DNA of 7,818 bases from AC-52 sp044870295 (GCA_044870295.1 JBIOYQ010000028.1:1-7818); one strand, 5' to 3'. Shown: positions 1-5,326, counted from the stretch's first letter. Notes: generated by a model not told the origin, from the sequence alone. Program-made: numbers and translations.

Positions 1-1512
1 CCGCAGGCCTTCCAGGATCGGCAGCATGGTGAACGCCGCGTCGGTGAGCCCACCGAACGTGTACCTCCCGTGCTGCCCCGACGGCAGGTGGCCGGCCCGG
101 TAGCCCACCACGTTGAACGTGTAGATGGGCACCGGGATCCGAGCCGGGTCCGCCGCTGACGCGAACGCCTGCTCGTCGGTGACGATCACCACCCGGTCGT
201 GGCCGTGGTAGGTCCCGACCAGAACGTCAATCGTCTGGGTCCCGCCACCGGCTCCCTTCCACGCCATGAACTCCGGGATGGCCCGGAGCACCGACGTGGT
301 CGGCTTGACCGGCATGCGGTTGGCGATGTTGGAGTACGCGAACACGTCCGCGTCCTCCGCCCGCTTGGCCAGGGCCGTCCCGAACAGGGCCGCAACCTGC
401 CACCACCGGACGGTCGACCGGGCCGACGCCGGCTGGTTCATGGATCCCGACACGTCCACAAGGACCAGGGTCCGTCCCGGAAGGGACGGCACCCGCTCCA
501 TGGACAGGTCGAGCGCCTGCTCCAGCGCCGGACCGAACCGGACGGAGCCGATCGCCGCCCAGGCCGAGTAGAACCGGATCGGCAGCTGCCGCGACCGGGC
601 CACCTCCTCCGGATCGCCCAGCCGAGCCGCCACCCTGTCCAGGACCGTGGCCGGGACTCCGGCCTCCTCGAAGTTCCGGAGGTTCCGGATCAGGGCCATG
701 TACCCCATGGACGGGATGGCGGCCTCCCAGGCCTGGGCATCCATCGGTCCCTGGAGCCACCCAGAGAGCCTCTCCCAGGTCATGCCGGCTTCCCCAAGGG
801 CTTCCGGCCGGTCCAGGACGGCCCTCCGCCCCTCGACCGGGAGGGCCTCCAGGGCCATCGCCGCGTCGATCACCGGAAGCCCGGTCCGCTCGGCCGGCCG
901 ATCGTGGCGCCGGTCCAGAAGGTGCCTGAACAGCACCGACTGGGCTTCGTCCTTCGGCTCCGGGTGGACCAGGTCCACCACGTCACCCATCCGCCACGCC
1001 CGAGACAGCCCGTCGTACTTCAGGGCCGCCCACTCGGTGTACAGCCGGACCACGGCGTCGGCCACGCCCCGCTTGAGCGGCTGCGGGAACCGCTTGCCGT
1101 GGGCCTGCGCCCAGTACGCGAGCATCTCCGCCGGTTCGTCCGCCCTCTGCAGCGCGGACGCGACCACCTTCCGGCCGTTCGGCCCGCCAGCGGCCAGGTA
1201 CTCGGCCGCCATGACCAGGGACGCAGACCGCATCTGCATGGTGTTCCGCAGGTACGGAACGAACCGCGCCACCCACTCGGGATCCTCCTGGGTCACGCTG
1301 TGGACGAGTTCGACGAATCGCGCGTCCCGCTGGGCCGCCTGCTCGTAGAACGAGTCCTCCTTCACCAGGTTGGACAGCGCCAGGAGGAAGAGCTCGGACT
1401 TCGCGTCCCGCTCGTACCCCAGGCCCCACTCGTGCGTGGGCATGACGCGACCCGTCGTGGCCACCGGGGCGGTCACGTTCGGCCGTGCCTGCTTCCGCGA
1501 GAACTTCGCCAT
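1..1512 (-). CDS. rsr: Ro60-family TROVE/vWA RNA-binding protein (Rsr), C-terminus cut by window edge
   Basis: This is the bacterial Ro60 orthologue, a ring of helical repeats that binds Y RNA on its outer face and structured or misfolded RNA ends in its cavity. In Deinococcus and Salmonella it works with the exonuclease PNPase, tethered through Y RNA. The frame begins MAKFSRKQARPN and stays open for 504 codons to base 1. Residues from about 20 to 345 form the TROVE domain (THEWGLGYERD, YLRNTMQMRSAS, HGKRFPQPLKRGVADAV). A vWA-like domain follows with a MIDAS motif DVSGS at 353-357, T425 in GGGTQT and D446 in VTDEQ, so metal coordination looks intact. The last visible residues, TFGGLTDAAFTML, are normally near the end of the family, so little is missing. 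The ATG at 1510-1512 is chosen because AAAGGAGG and GGAGG lie 5-9 nt upstream. No exonuclease or ligase gene is present here. Two Y RNAs lie directly upstream on the same strand, which supports the call. Confidence 0.93.
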   Translation of the reverse strand, partial: MAKFSRKQARPNVTAPVATTGRVMPTHEWGLGYERDAKSELFLLALSNLVKEDSFYEQAAQRDARFVELVHSVTQEDPEWVARFVPYLRNTMQMRSASLVMAAEYLAAGGPNGRKVVASALQRADEPAEMLAYWAQAHGKRFPQPLKRGVADAVVRLYTEWAALKYDGLSRAWRMGDVVDLVHPEPKDEAQSVLFRHLLDRRHDRPAERTGLPVIDAAMALEALPVEGRRAVLDRPEALGEAGMTWERLSGWLQGPMDAQAWEAAIPSMGYMALIRNLRNFEEAGVPATVLDRVAARLGDPEEVARSRQLPIRFYSAWAAIGSVRFGPALEQALDLSMERVPSLPGRTLVLVDVSGSMNQPASARSTVRWWQVAALFGTALAKRAEDADVFAYSNIANRMPVKPTTSVLRAIPEFMAWKGAGGGTQTIDVLVGTYHGHDRVVIVTDEQAFASAADPARIPVPIYTFNVVGYRAGHLPSGQHGRYTFGGLTDAAFTMLPILEGLR

Positions 1513-1517
1513 GTGCT

Positions 1518-1529
1518 CCTCCCTCCTTT
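1518..1529 (-). promoter_or_regulatory. Ribosome binding site of rsr
   Basis: Read on the minus strand, AAAGGAGG is followed by GGAGG, then 5 nt, then the ATG. This purine-rich leader decides the start codon. It lies 30 nt beyond the end of the proximal Y RNA basal helix, so the Y RNAs are probably processed from, or read through into, the rsr mRNA. I see no U-tract terminator between them. Confidence 0.75.
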
Positions 1530-1558
1530 CCTGCCTTCCTGTCAACGACTACGAGATG

Positions 1559-1693
1559 CGTCCCGAGGACCCGAACTCGGAGAAGGTCGCAGTACTGAGC
1601 TACCGCGCCTGGTGGCGCGGGGTGGAATCGGACCACCGCCTCTCACCGCAGTGAGCGCTCTGCCGAAGGAACCCTCGCCTTCGCACCGGGACG
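1559..1693 (-). ncRNA. yrlA: Y RNA with permuted tRNA-like module (YrlA-like)
   Basis: Non-coding RNA predicted to bind Rsr and to act as tether or gate for a partner nuclease, as known for bacterial Y RNAs. The 5' strand CGUCCCG (1693-1687) pairs perfectly with CGGGACG (1565-1559). Next comes an asymmetric internal loop, GUG on the 5' side and GGUCCU on the 3' side. Then CGAA (1683-1680) pairs with UUCG (1575-1572). After a GAG bulge, GGCGAGGG (1679-1672) pairs with CCUUCUCC (1586-1579) at seven of eight positions. The 5' motif GGUGCGAAGG matches the Ro-contact sequence of vertebrate Y RNAs (GGUCCGAAGG in human Y1) at nine of ten bases. The top of the RNA is the tRNA-like module listed separately. 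GAG (1698-1696) and CUC (1555-1553) could lengthen the base across a small internal loop. The exact ends are inferred. Position beside rsr and the shared fold with the neighbouring RNA make the call strong; the symbol is by analogy. Confidence 0.9.
1597..1664 (-). other. Circularly permuted tRNA-like module within the Y RNA
   Basis: In 5'-3' order on the minus strand: GGCA (D-loop end, 1664-1661), GAGC (D stem 3', 1660-1657), G (position 26), CUCAC-UGCG-GUGAG (anticodon-like arm, 1655-1642), AGGC (variable), GGUGG-UCCGAUU-CCACC (T arm, 1637-1621), CCGCGCC (acceptor 3', 1620-1614), ACCA (1613-1610), GGCGCGG (acceptor 5', 1609-1603), UA (positions 8-9), GCUC (D stem 5', 1600-1597), then AGU. 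Every stem is fully Watson-Crick. Rotated at the ACCA it reads as an ordinary tRNA with discriminator A and CCA, opened in the D loop where the Ro stem enters. Differences from a decoding tRNA are a 4-nt instead of 7-nt anticodon loop and C instead of U at T-loop position 55. It cannot decode a codon. UCGGCA (1666-1661) could also pair with UGCGA (1591-1587), extending the stem into the D loop. Confidence 0.92.
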
Positions 1694-1712
1694 AGCTCGC
1701 GGATCGAAGGAT

Positions 1713-1827
1713 CGTCTCGAGGACCCGTGGGATCAGGTGGTGCACACCGGGTGTGCCCGAAAGGGCTCGTCCGGGGACAGCCGGCCTCTCAACAGGAGAA
1801 GGAACCCGTTCCCTTCGCACCGAGACG
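1713..1827 (-). ncRNA. Second Y RNA, without a complete tRNA-like module (YrlB-like)
   Basis: This RNA lies 19 nt upstream of the first Y RNA and shares its Ro-binding stem. Basal helix CGUCUCG (1827-1821) pairs with CGAGACG (1719-1713); past one C-A mismatch it continues AGGG (1832-1829) with UCCU (1711-1708). The internal loop keeps GUG on the 5' side and GGUCCU on the 3' side, after the same GGUGCGAAGG motif. GGGAACGGGU (1813-1804) then pairs with ACCUGAUCCC (1738-1729) at nine of ten positions. Above this are hairpins CUUCUC-CUGUU-GAGAGG (1801-1785), CCGG-CUGUCC-CCGG (1784-1771), GCCC-UUUC-GGGC (1766-1755) and ACAC-CCG-GUGU (1754-1744). Their order recalls an anticodon arm, T arm and tetraloop-capped acceptor, so this may be a degenerate tRNA mimic. 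There is no clear D stem or T-loop consensus, and that reading is inference. The ends may extend to 1708-1832. Salmonella also carries two Y RNAs near rsr. Confidence 0.78.
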
Positions 1828-1840
1828 GCCCTGGGGGCCG
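1826..1840 (-). other. Hairpin overlapping the 5' strand of the distal Y RNA stem
   Basis: CGGCCC, loop CCA, then GGGCCG gives a 6-bp stem on the minus strand. Its 3' arm includes the first two bases of the distal Y RNA basal helix and the AGGG extension. The hairpin and the extended Y stem are therefore mutually exclusive. It could be a precursor fold, a processing signal, or chance in GC-rich sequence. Confidence 0.35.
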
Positions 1841-1932
1841 CGTGCCTACTTCAGAAACGGGCGCGCGAGGTCGCCCGCTTCGCAGACCTTGATTTCGTCA
1901 TGGGCAGACCTCACCTTCGAACGACAGCAAAC
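1833..1932 (-). other. Non-coding leader between promoter and first Y RNA
   Basis: About 100 nt from the predicted transcription start to the distal Y RNA. No credible coding frame is visible. It holds a 6-bp hairpin CGGGCG-ACCUCGCG-CGCCCG (1877-1858) followed by UUUC, and two copies of GGUCUGC (1910-1904 and 1888-1882). The hairpin resembles a weak terminator or processing site but lacks a real U tract. A lone CGAAGG at 1919-1914 recalls the Y RNA motif, but no matching 3' stem strand was found. Nothing else is recognisable. Confidence 0.4.
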
Positions 1933-1938
1933 CGGGCG

Positions 1939-1967
1939 ATGGTAGGGATCGATCGAGGTCGTGTCAA
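1939..1967 (-). promoter_or_regulatory. Sigma70-type promoter for the Y RNAs and rsr
   Basis: On the minus strand a perfect -35 box TTGACA (1967-1962) is followed by a 17-nt spacer and a -10 box TACCAT (1944-1939), a four of six match. Transcription should start near 1932. This is the best-scoring promoter I can find by eye in the window. It suits a stable, abundant RNA, with rsr as the downstream gene. Confidence 0.72.
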
Positions 1968-1975
1968 GACCTCGA
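1953..1975. promoter_or_regulatory. Perfect inverted repeat straddling the -35 box (candidate operator)
   Basis: TCGAGGTC (1953-1960) and GACCTCGA (1968-1975) are exact reverse complements separated by 7 bp. That 7-bp centre is the TTGACAC carrying the -35 hexamer of the Y RNA promoter. A dimeric repressor bound here would block RNA polymerase directly, and it would also sit close to the divergent promoter of the gene at 2013. The regulator is unknown and none is encoded in the window. Confidence 0.5.
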
Positions 1976-1999
1976 ACAGCGATCACGACACCATCGCCA

Positions 2000-2005
2000 T
2001 ACACT
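2000..2005 (+). promoter_or_regulatory. Possible -10 element giving a leaderless transcript
   Basis: TACACT matches the -10 consensus at four of six positions, including the conserved first two and last bases. It ends 7 bp before the ATG at 2013. Transcription from it would begin at or next to that ATG. There is no Shine-Dalgarno sequence upstream of the ATG and no convincing -35 box. Leaderless genes of this layout are common in actinobacteria. Confidence 0.42.
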
Positions 2006-2012
2006 TGGTCCG

Positions 2013-2471
2013 ATGAGCGCGCGCAGGTTCGACGCGGTCGTGGGAGGGCATGAGGGCCGGCTGCCGGTGGTCGAGGTGCCCTTCGATGTGAAGAAGGAGT
2101 ACGGGTCCGCACGGCCCAAGGTGATCGTGAAGGTGAATGGCGTGGAGCTTCGGACGACCGTGTCGGTGTACGGCGGGAGGTCCTACGTCGGGTTCCGCAA
2201 ACAGATCCAGGAGGCCGCCGGGATCACCATCGGTGACCGCATCGAGGTCCGGATCGAACCGGATGAGGCGCCTCGCGAGGTCGAGGTCCCCGATGACCTG
2301 GCACGAGCGCTGTCGAAGGATCCGACGGCCAGGCGAGCCTTCGACGCGCTCTCCTTCACACACCGGGCGGAGTACGCGGCGTGGGTGGCGGGCGCGAAGA
2401 GGCCGGAGACGCGCCAGCGCCGCGTGGAGAAGTCGATCGACATGCTGCGGGGTGGGGTGAAACACCCCTGA
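2013..2471 (+). CDS. DUF1905 / YdeI-OmdA-like protein
   Basis: A 152-residue protein with two recognisable parts. Residues from about 6 to 85 fit DUF1905, a small beta-barrel-like domain (VPFDVKKEYGSARPKVIVKVNG, GGRSYVGFRKQIQEAAGI and GDRIEVRIEPDE, seen as successive blocks). Residues from about 90 to 148 fit the C-terminal OmdA/YdeI-type domain, with FDALSFTHRAEYAAWV followed by AKRPETRQRRVEKSIDML. Proteins of this family are annotated as bacteriocin-protection or OmpD-associated, but their biochemical role is not established. The start is the first ATG of the frame and probably leaderless, because no ribosome binding site precedes it. It is transcribed away from the Ro/Y RNA promoter and ends 9 bp from the end of mdh. 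Nothing in the sequence links its function to Ro60 beyond shared upstream DNA. Confidence 0.85.
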   Translation: MSARRFDAVVGGHEGRLPVVEVPFDVKKEYGSARPKVIVKVNGVELRTTVSVYGGRSYVGFRKQIQEAAGITIGDRIEVRIEPDEAPREVEVPDDLARALSKDPTARRAFDALSFTHRAEYAAWVAGAKRPETRQRRVEKSIDMLRGGVKHP

Positions 2472-2484
2472 CGCGGACGGTCAG
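2468..2484. terminator. Small dyad spanning both convergent stop codons
   Basis: CTGAC (2468-2472) and GTCAG (2480-2484) form a 5-bp stem with a 7-nt loop. It contains the TGA of the DUF1905 gene and the TGA of mdh on the other strand. It is the only structure between the convergent genes. It has no T tract on either side, so termination here is a weak guess. Confidence 0.25.
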
Positions 2485-3410
2485 CCCAACTTCGAAAGGT
2501 CGGCGCACTTCGCCCGGATGCCCTCGGCGGCCCCGCGGAGGGCGGTCAGCTCGTCTTCGTTGAGATCGAGCTCCTCGATCCCCTCGACCCCGCCCTTGCC
2601 CAGCTTGGCCGGCACACCCACGTACACGTCGGAGATCCCGTACTGGCCCGTGGTCCATGCGCAGACGGGCAGGACCTCCTTGGTGTCGCCGGCGATGGCG
2701 TTGACCATCTGGGCGATGGCGGCGGACGGCGCGTAGTACGCGCTGCCCTTCTTGAGCAGGCCGACGATCTCCGCTCCCGCGTCTCGCGTCCGCTGGTACA
2801 GGCGCTCCAGCGTGGTCTCGTCGACCAACTCGGTCAGCGGCTTGCCCCCCACGGTCGCCTGCCGTGGGAGCGGAACCATCGCTTCGCCGTGCGAGCCCAG
2901 GGTCATGGCCTCGACCTGGCCGGGCGAGACGCCGAGCTCCTCGGCGATGAACCACCGGAGTCGAGAGGAATCGAGGACCCCGGCCATCCCCATTACCCGT
3001 TCCTTGGGGAAGCCGGAGACGTCCGCGGCCAGGTAGGTCATCTCGTCGAGGGGATTGGTGACCACGATCAAGATCGCGTTCGGAGAGTGCTGCGCGATGC
3101 TCTGGACCACGCCCCGGACGATCCCTGAGTTCTTCTCCAGCAGGTCCATCCGGCTCATCCCGGGCTGGCGCGGCAGGCCCGCCGTGATCACGACGACGTC
3201 GGAGCCCGCCGTGTCCGCATAGTCGTTGGTCCCCCGGATGTTCGGCTCGAATCCTTCGATCGGGGCCGACTGGCGCATGTCCAGAGCCAGGCCCTGGGGC
3301 AGCCCTTCGACGATGTCGATCGTCACGACCTCGTCGGCCAGACCCTTCTGGACGATCCGCATCGCCGCCGTCGCTCCGACGAACCCACTGCCAACCACCG
3401 TCACGCGCAT
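2481..3410 (-). CDS. mdh: Malate dehydrogenase, LDH-like type
   Basis: Oxidises malate to oxaloacetate with NAD in the cytoplasm, the last step of the TCA cycle. The 309-residue length is normal for the lactate/malate dehydrogenase family. The Rossmann fold starts with VVGSGFVG (G7, G9, G12), and D32 at the end of strand 2 indicates NAD rather than NADP. In the mobile loop, GLPRQPGMSR gives R81 where lactate dehydrogenases have Gln, which marks malate specificity; R87 is the second loop arginine. VTNP carries N119, VLDSSR carries D147 and the substrate-binding R150, and GSHG carries the catalytic H174. Start: ATG with GGAGG 5 nt upstream; the resulting protein begins directly with the first beta strand. 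The 54-nt gap to the upstream propeller gene contains TAGGAT (3448-3443), a possible weak -10, so it may be transcribed alone or with that gene. Confidence 0.96.
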   Translation of the reverse strand: MRVTVVGSGFVGATAAMRIVQKGLADEVVTIDIVEGLPQGLALDMRQSAPIEGFEPNIRGTNDYADTAGSDVVVITAGLPRQPGMSRMDLLEKNSGIVRGVVQSIAQHSPNAILIVVTNPLDEMTYLAADVSGFPKERVMGMAGVLDSSRLRWFIAEELGVSPGQVEAMTLGSHGEAMVPLPRQATVGGKPLTELVDETTLERLYQRTRDAGAEIVGLLKKGSAYYAPSAAIAQMVNAIAGDTKEVLPVCAWTTGQYGISDVYVGVPAKLGKGGVEGIEELDLNEDELTALRGAAEGIRAKCADLSKLG

Positions 3411-3464
3411 GTCGCCTCCAGGTCTAAGGGGATGCGGAGGCCATCCTACGGATTGGGCGATGAC

Positions 3465-5183
3465 TCAGGGAAACGGGGCGTGACACGGGTGCAGACACTG
3501 GGCCCCGGTGAACGAATCCCCGAATTCGTCCCCGGTCTCAGCCGGGTCGTCCAGGGCCAGATCGTCCTGCGTCCAGAACTGGTCGTCGAGGCCGCCCTCT
3601 CCAGTGGCCTGGAGGCCGGTTGCGGAACCGTACAGCACGTTGACCGCACCGGCGTCCAACGCAGATCCAACGTCTTCTAGGGGAGCTCCGATGATCAGAT
3701 CGGCGAAGCCGTCGCCGTTGAAGTCGGCGCCTGCAGTGCTCCAGCCGAACTCGTCCTCTTCCTCCGGGTCGTCCAGCACGTCGGCGGTGTCCTGGGTCCA
3801 GATCTGATCGTTCGGACCGCCTTCTCCGGTCGCCTGGAGCCCGGTGAGCGAGCCGTACAGGATGCTGACCGCCCCCGCGTTCAGGACTGTGCCCACGTCC
3901 TCGAGCCGGACGCCTGCAGCCAGATCGCCGAAGCCGTCACCGTTGAAGTCCGCCACCGAGGGAGCCCACCCGAACCAGTCCTGGGGCTCTGACTGGTCCT
4001 CCACGTCGGGGCTGTCTTGCGTCCAGAACTGGTCCGCCGGACTGCTCCCACCTGTCGCCTGCAGACCCGTGGACGAACCGTACAGCACGTTCACCGCACC
4101 GGCCCCCAGGCCGTTGAAGTCCTCGAAGGGGACGCCGATCACCAGGTCGGCGAAGCCGTCGGCGTTGAGATCTCCGGCAGCCAGCGACCAACCCAGCCGG
4201 TCCCTGGCCTCGGATTGATCATCCACATCCGGACTGTCCTGGGTCCAGTACTGGTCGTCGGGGCCACCGTCCCCTGTGGACTGCAGGCCGGTGGCCGAAC
4301 CGTGCAACACGTTCACCGCTCCGGTGGCCTTGAACATCACGGCCTCCACCGATTCCATCGTCGCCCCCACAGCCAGATCGTCGAAACCGTCGGCATTGAA
4401 GTCCTCGACGGCCAGCGCCCATCCGAAACGATCCGCCACCTGGGCCTTGTCCATGACGCTCACCGCATCCTGGGACCAGAGCTGATCGTTGGGGGCGCCG
4501 TCCCCCGTCGCCTGCAAGCCGGCGGCCGAGCCGTACACCAGGTTCACTGCCCCTGCCTTCTTGTGGCCGCTGGTTGGATCGAAAGGAACGCCGATAACCA
4601 GGTCGGAGAACCCGTCGGAGTTGAAGTCTCCGGCCGACAGCGAGCGGCCGAACCGATCCTCGGGGGCAGCCTCGCCCTCCACGTCTGGGCTGTCCTGCGA
4701 CCAGTACTGGGCGGAGGGGGCGGTCGTCTGCAAACCGTCCGTTGAACCGTACAGGACGTTCACCGCACCGGCGTTGCGAAATCCGGAAACACGCTCCGTC
4801 GCAGCCGCAACGGCCAGGTCGGAGAAGCCATCCCCGTCGAAGTCGGCGCACGCCAGCGACCACCCGAATCGATTGTTCTCCGCCGCCTGGTCGGGCATGC
4901 CTGGGCTGTCCTGGGTCCACAACTGATCCAGGGGACTGACGGTTTGCAGCCCACTGCTGGAACCGTACATCACGTCCACGGCCCCCGCGTCGACAAGTGT
5001 CCCGACGTCCTCGCTGGGGGCTCCGATGGCCTGGTCGGGAAGCCCATCCTGGTTGAAATCACAGATGGCAGGGCTGACCGATGGGCGGGCGGCGGCCGGA
5101 TCGGCAGGCTCCACCGGTCCCGTCGCCGATGCCCAGGGCCCAAGAGCGAGCAGGAACAACGGAGCTATGAGACGTGATCGCAC
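3465..5183 (-). CDS. Secreted seven-bladed FG-GAP beta-propeller protein
   Basis: A 572-residue exported protein made almost entirely of FG-GAP (integrin-alpha-like) repeats. Residues 1-20 form a signal peptide: MRSR, a hydrophobic core LIAPLFLLALGPW, and a likely cleavage after ASA. Seven repeats of 72-77 residues follow, each opening with a calcium-binding loop of the form DxNxDGxxD, at D42, D114, D186, D261, D338, D412 and D487. Each continues with AGAVNVLYGS, GLQ, WTQDSPDV and FGWSLA blocks. Seven repeats match the seven blades of a closed propeller. The C-terminus ends with a Cys pair (CLHPC) and no membrane anchor or sorting signal, so it is probably released or held by binding. Start is GTG at 5183, with AAGGAG 5 nt upstream. 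Ligand is unknown; such proteins usually bind protein or carbohydrate. It follows pilT by 143 nt, so a surface role is plausible but unproven. Confidence 0.9.
   Translation of the reverse strand: MRSRLIAPLFLLALGPWASATGPVEPADPAAARPSVSPAICDFNQDGLPDQAIGAPSEDVGTLVDAGAVDVMYGSSSGLQTVSPLDQLWTQDSPGMPDQAAENNRFGWSLACADFDGDGFSDLAVAAATERVSGFRNAGAVNVLYGSTDGLQTTAPSAQYWSQDSPDVEGEAAPEDRFGRSLSAGDFNSDGFSDLVIGVPFDPTSGHKKAGAVNLVYGSAAGLQATGDGAPNDQLWSQDAVSVMDKAQVADRFGWALAVEDFNADGFDDLAVGATMESVEAVMFKATGAVNVLHGSATGLQSTGDGGPDDQYWTQDSPDVDDQSEARDRLGWSLAAGDLNADGFADLVIGVPFEDFNGLGAGAVNVLYGSSTGLQATGGSSPADQFWTQDSPDVEDQSEPQDWFGWAPSVADFNGDGFGDLAAGVRLEDVGTVLNAGAVSILYGSLTGLQATGEGGPNDQIWTQDTADVLDDPEEEDEFGWSTAGADFNGDGFADLIIGAPLEDVGSALDAGAVNVLYGSATGLQATGEGGLDDQFWTQDDLALDDPAETGDEFGDSFTGAQCLHPCHAPFP
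3507..5063 (-). repeat. Seven tandem coding repeats of about 216-231 bp (FG-GAP blades)
   Basis: The same block, encoding DFNxDGFxDL, AGAVNVLYGS, GLQATG, DQxWTQDSPDV and FG, recurs seven times in one frame. The later copies (blades 4 to 7) are closest to each other, with near-identical DNA around the GLQATG and WTQD segments. That suggests expansion by recent internal duplication. The first two copies, which have no GLQATG extension, are the most diverged. It is part of the propeller gene, not an independent element. Confidence 0.85.
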
Positions 5184-5230
5184 GGGCTCTCCTTCACAAA
5201 GGCGCTATGCCTGATACCTGGAAGCGGGGT

Positions 5231-5257
5231 TGACACGGGGCAGGATAACCCGGGTCA
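5231..5257. other. Intergenic dyad between pilT and the propeller gene
   Basis: TGAC-a-CGGG (5231-5239) and CCCG-g-GTCA (5249-5257) form two 4-bp helices around one A/G mismatch, with a 9-nt loop. It lies in the 143-bp gap downstream of pilT and upstream of the propeller start. It lacks a T tract, so it could be an operator or a weak terminator. The rest of the gap shows no clear promoter. Confidence 0.28.
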
Positions 5258-5326
5258 GAAACGCGCGCAGGACTCTACCCGACTGTGGCCCGCATGGAAA
5301 CCTTCGGCGACAGGAAAGTCGATCGC

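Noticed and set aside
983..1636. A 217-codon minus-strand frame covering the Y RNA and the start of rsr
   Set aside because: It is in a different frame from the TROVE protein, has low-complexity composition, and lies over structured RNA.
1597..1664. An ordinary tRNA gene
   Set aside because: The halves are in permuted order, the anticodon loop has only 4 nt, and the segment is embedded in a longer stem, so it is not a decoding tRNA.
1858..1880. Intrinsic terminator in the Y RNA leader
   Set aside because: The 6-bp GC hairpin is followed only by TTTC, not a T tract, and the genes expected to be transcribed lie downstream.
1833..1932. A third Y RNA beginning near GUUCGAAGG at 1922-1914
   Set aside because: It has the CGAAGG core, but no complementary 3' strand for a basal helix and no GGGUCCU partner were found.
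199..2016. A 605-codon plus-strand open frame across the rsr gene and the Y RNA region
   Set aside because: It runs antisense to the clearly recognisable TROVE protein, is rich in Arg, Pro and Gly as expected of a GC-rich shadow frame, and has no family motifs.
3507..5063. CRISPR or satellite-type repeat array
   Set aside because: The periodicity of about 220 bp is in frame and encodes FG-GAP blades with varied residues; it is a protein repeat.
5230..5258. Plus-strand promoter with TTGACA at 5230-5235
   Set aside because: No -10 box lies at the right distance and there is no plus-strand gene downstream; the bases are better explained as part of a dyad.
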